From Flaviaestuariibacter sp. (GTDB lineage: Bacteria; Bacteroidota; Bacteroidia; Chitinophagales; Chitinophagaceae), in the NCBI GenBank assembly GCA_025963645.1, contig JAOQAI010000007.1, forward strand, positions 57,989 to 121,988: a DNA stretch of 64,000 nt, written 5' to 3'. The notes below the pieces were generated by a model. The model worked only from the letters and a program-made list of their open reading frames with translations, was not told where the DNA came from and did not search any database. The translations under genes were made by a program, and so were the position numbers. Of the stretch, positions 62,710 through 64,000 are shown in pieces (the stretch's first letter is position 1; each line of letters begins with the position of its first letter).

Positions 62710-62769
62710 CGTGTGGAGACTGAAGCCTTATCATTTTTAGGACGGCACTAAAGTAGACGTTTTATTATT

Positions 62770-63672
62770 TCATTCAGTTAAGACTTGTGATTGAATATTC
62801 ATCTGCTGATCTATGTTCTTTTGTTCAACTTCAATCATTGGTCTTAACTGAAGTTGTCTGGCTACATATTCTTTTTGCATTAATGGCGTTCTTCCCTTCA
62901 ATGAATCATGCGGCAGGTTGTTGTAGCTGTCCTGCCATTCATCGCTGAGGATTCTTACTTCTTCCAGTGAATCAAACAAGTAAGCATCCAGCACATCTTC
63001 CCTAAAGGTTCTGTTTAGGCGTTCGATGTAAGCGTTCTGCATCGGTCTGCCTGGCTGTATGTACTTTATCGTGATTCCTTCTGCCTGGCACCAGGAGCTA
63101 AGCACCTTCCCTCTAAACTCCGGACCATTGTCAACCCGGATCTGCTGCGGCTTGCCTCGCTCACGGATTATTTGTTCGAGCACCGCTACGACCTTTTCTC
63201 CCGGTATAGAGAAGTCACACCACACAGCAAGCGATTCCCTGGTGCAATCATCCACCACTTTTAGCACCCGAAGCTTTCTGCCGCCCACCAGGGCATCGCT
63301 CATAAAATCCATGCTATAGCTATAATTGACTTCGAGCTGCTTTTCTAATGGCTCCTTAATGCGGGCAGGAAGCCGTCTCTTATGCCGCCGCCGGCGTGTC
63401 AGCTTCAGTTCCCTATATACTCTTAGTACGCGGCTGCGTCCCCACCTGAGCCCTTCGTTACGGATGATGCCATAGTACTTGTCAAAGCCACGGGTGGGCA
63501 GCTTCTCTGCAAGGGCAGATAGCTTAGCTATAACCTCGGTGTCATCCTTTCTCCCTTGATAGTACCACAACGAACGGTGCAGATCAATTACTCTGCATGC
63601 CCTGCCTACACTAACAGCTTCGTGTTTTACAACATCTGCTGCCAGCTCTCTTTTGTGGCAGGGCTTTACAAC
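62770..63672 (-). CDS. IS3-family transposase OrfB, DDE integrase core
   Basis: Catalytic part of the transposase, about 300 residues when read from the frameshift at 63672. The region KPCHKRELAADVVKHEAVSV and onward up to WYYQG is open with no ATG, so it is best read as the -1 frame continuation of OrfA. The DDE residues are in YSMDFMSDAL, IRVDNGPEFRG and the Glu of AYIERLNRTFRED. The reading frame is intact to VLTE at the end, so the element may be active. Confidence 0.9.
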   Translation of the reverse strand, partial: VVKPCHKRELAADVVKHEAVSVGRACRVIDLHRSLWYYQGRKDDTEVIAKLSALAEKLPTRGFDKYYGIIRNEGLRWGRSRVLRVYRELKLTRRRRHKRRLPARIKEPLEKQLEVNYSYSMDFMSDALVGGRKLRVLKVVDDCTRESLAVWCDFSIPGEKVVAVLEQIIRERGKPQQIRVDNGPEFRGKVLSSWCQAEGITIKYIQPGRPMQNAYIERLNRTFREDVLDAYLFDSLEEVRILSDEWQDSYNNLPHDSLKGRTPLMQKEYVARQLQLRPMIEVEQKNIDQQMNIQSQVLTE

Positions 63673-63932
63673 TTTTTTTCGATGATGTGTTTGGCGAGTT
63701 GGTGGTCCAGCATCAGCTCTGCATACATCTGCTTCAATCTGCGGTTCTCGTCTTGAAGGATCTTGAGTTCCCGGATGTGGGTAGAATCCATGCCGTTGTA
63801 CTTTTTACGCCAGTTGTAAAGTGTGGCTTTAGAGATGCCATACTCGCGGCATACATCCAGGGCTTCCCGACCGCCCTCATACTGCTTTAACGCGGACACA
63901 ATCTGCGTCTCTGTGAATTTTTGCTTTTTCAT
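63666..63932 (-). CDS. IS3-family transposase OrfA, helix-turn-helix
   Basis: N-terminal DNA-binding subunit, 88 residues from ATG 63932. The HTH_8-type domain reads FTETQIVSALKQYEGG and YGISKATLYNWRKKY; a leucine-zipper-like helix follows (ILQDENRRLKQMYAEL). The IS407-like GMDSTHIRELK segment is typical. It ends EKKL just after the slippery A-run. Confidence 0.9.
   Translation of the reverse strand: MKKQKFTETQIVSALKQYEGGREALDVCREYGISKATLYNWRKKYNGMDSTHIRELKILQDENRRLKQMYAELMLDHQLAKHIIEKKL
63672..63679 (-). promoter_or_regulatory. Programmed -1 frameshift site A AAA AAG
   Basis: On the minus strand a run of seven A followed by G gives the slippery heptamer A AAA AAG, in the zero frame GAA AAA AAG of OrfA. 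A -1 slip continues into OrfB (K K V V K P...). OrfA terminates two codons later (TTG TAA). This is the usual IS3-family mechanism for making OrfAB. Confidence 0.85.
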
Positions 63933-64000
63933 ATTTGACAATTTAAATTTAAACTCCAAGAGTCTAATTCGTAACTGTCCTAATATCTGAGAAGGCTACA

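Larger units (their letters stand above)
62721..64000 (-). mobile_element. IS3-family insertion sequence (IS407-like), 1280 bp
   Basis: Bounded by imperfect inverted repeats of ~25 bp. The left end reads TGAAGCCTTATCATTTTTAG; the complement of the right end reads TGTAGCCTTCTCAGATATTA. Both then continue GGAC (with a 1-bp indel). The terminal TG/CA dinucleotides fit the IS3 family. Two overlapping genes with a frameshift site encode the transposase. The right end coincides with the last base of the window, so a target duplication cannot be checked. It inserted just beyond a terminator and disrupts no visible gene. Confidence 0.88.

Noticed and set aside
1..64000. tRNA, rRNA, CRISPR array, prophage or defence genes
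   Set aside because: Looked for cloverleaf-like ends, direct repeats with spacers, integrases and typical defence families; none found apart from the single IS element.

Overview
This window looks like chromosomal DNA of a Bacteroidota bacterium, most likely family Chitinophagaceae. The evidence is two PorP/SprF genes, each beside a giant PKD-repeat protein with a type IX secretion (T9SS) type B tail, a small type A sorting-domain protein, an ExbB-ExbD-ExbD-TonB operon, a stand-alone PurS, and promoters of the TTG / TAnnTTTG type with few Shine-Dalgarno sites. The genus cannot be fixed from sequence alone. Almost everything is housekeeping. I see no tRNA, rRNA, CRISPR array, prophage or defence island, and no clearly new enzymatic system. 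The unusual content is mostly intergenic.

Layout. 1-5.6 kb: 3' end of a complex I operon (nuoJ partial, K, L, M, N). 5.7-7.0 kb: a MacB-type ABC permease. 7.1-10.2 kb: exbB, two exbD and tonB, closed by a strong terminator. 10.3-15.0 kb: mnmE, a family 2 glycosyltransferase, and recG, which seems to lack a normal start codon. 15.1-19.8 kb: first giant T9SS protein with its PorP. 19.8-26.0 kb: glcD-like oxidase, a beta-barrel protein, LOG phosphoribohydrolase, sodium symporter, O-methyltransferase, glucosaminidase, hpt. 26.1-31.1 kb: VWA protein, dnaJ, grpE, rlmI. 31.3-33.9 kb: sorting-domain mini-protein, then peroxiredoxin and catalase divergent around a 20-bp perfect palindrome. 34.0-41.4 kb (minus strand): M32 carboxypeptidase, lipoprotein, second giant PKD protein and PorP. 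41.4-47.1 kb: DinB-like protein, Nif3, zinc-ribbon protein, recN, small membrane protein, fabI. 47.2-49.7 kb: DUF2795 protein, LolD-type ATPase, cobalamin adenosyltransferase and MacB-type ATPase, among four copies of a palindromic repeat. 49.9-62.5 kb: trpS, TPR protein, deoxynucleoside kinase, TonB-like protein, DUF922 protease, pckA, pepP, pssA, purS, rsmI, PepSY-like protein, M28 and M1 peptidases. 62.7-64.0 kb: an apparently intact IS3-family (IS407-like) element whose right inverted repeat ends at the last base of the window.

The best candidates for undescribed biology are three kinds of repeat. (1) Degenerate tandem arrays with a strict 7- or 8-bp period, each built from a different word, lie in several intergenic spacers, often directly upstream of a -7 promoter motif or abutting an ATG. 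(2) A CCTCACCC...CTCTCC hairpin unit occurs as inward-facing pairs around the terminators of two neighbouring convergent gene pairs, and supplies the C-terminal codons of FabI, LolD and the adenosyltransferase. (3) A similar but different G/C-rich inverted pair separates nuoL from nuoM.
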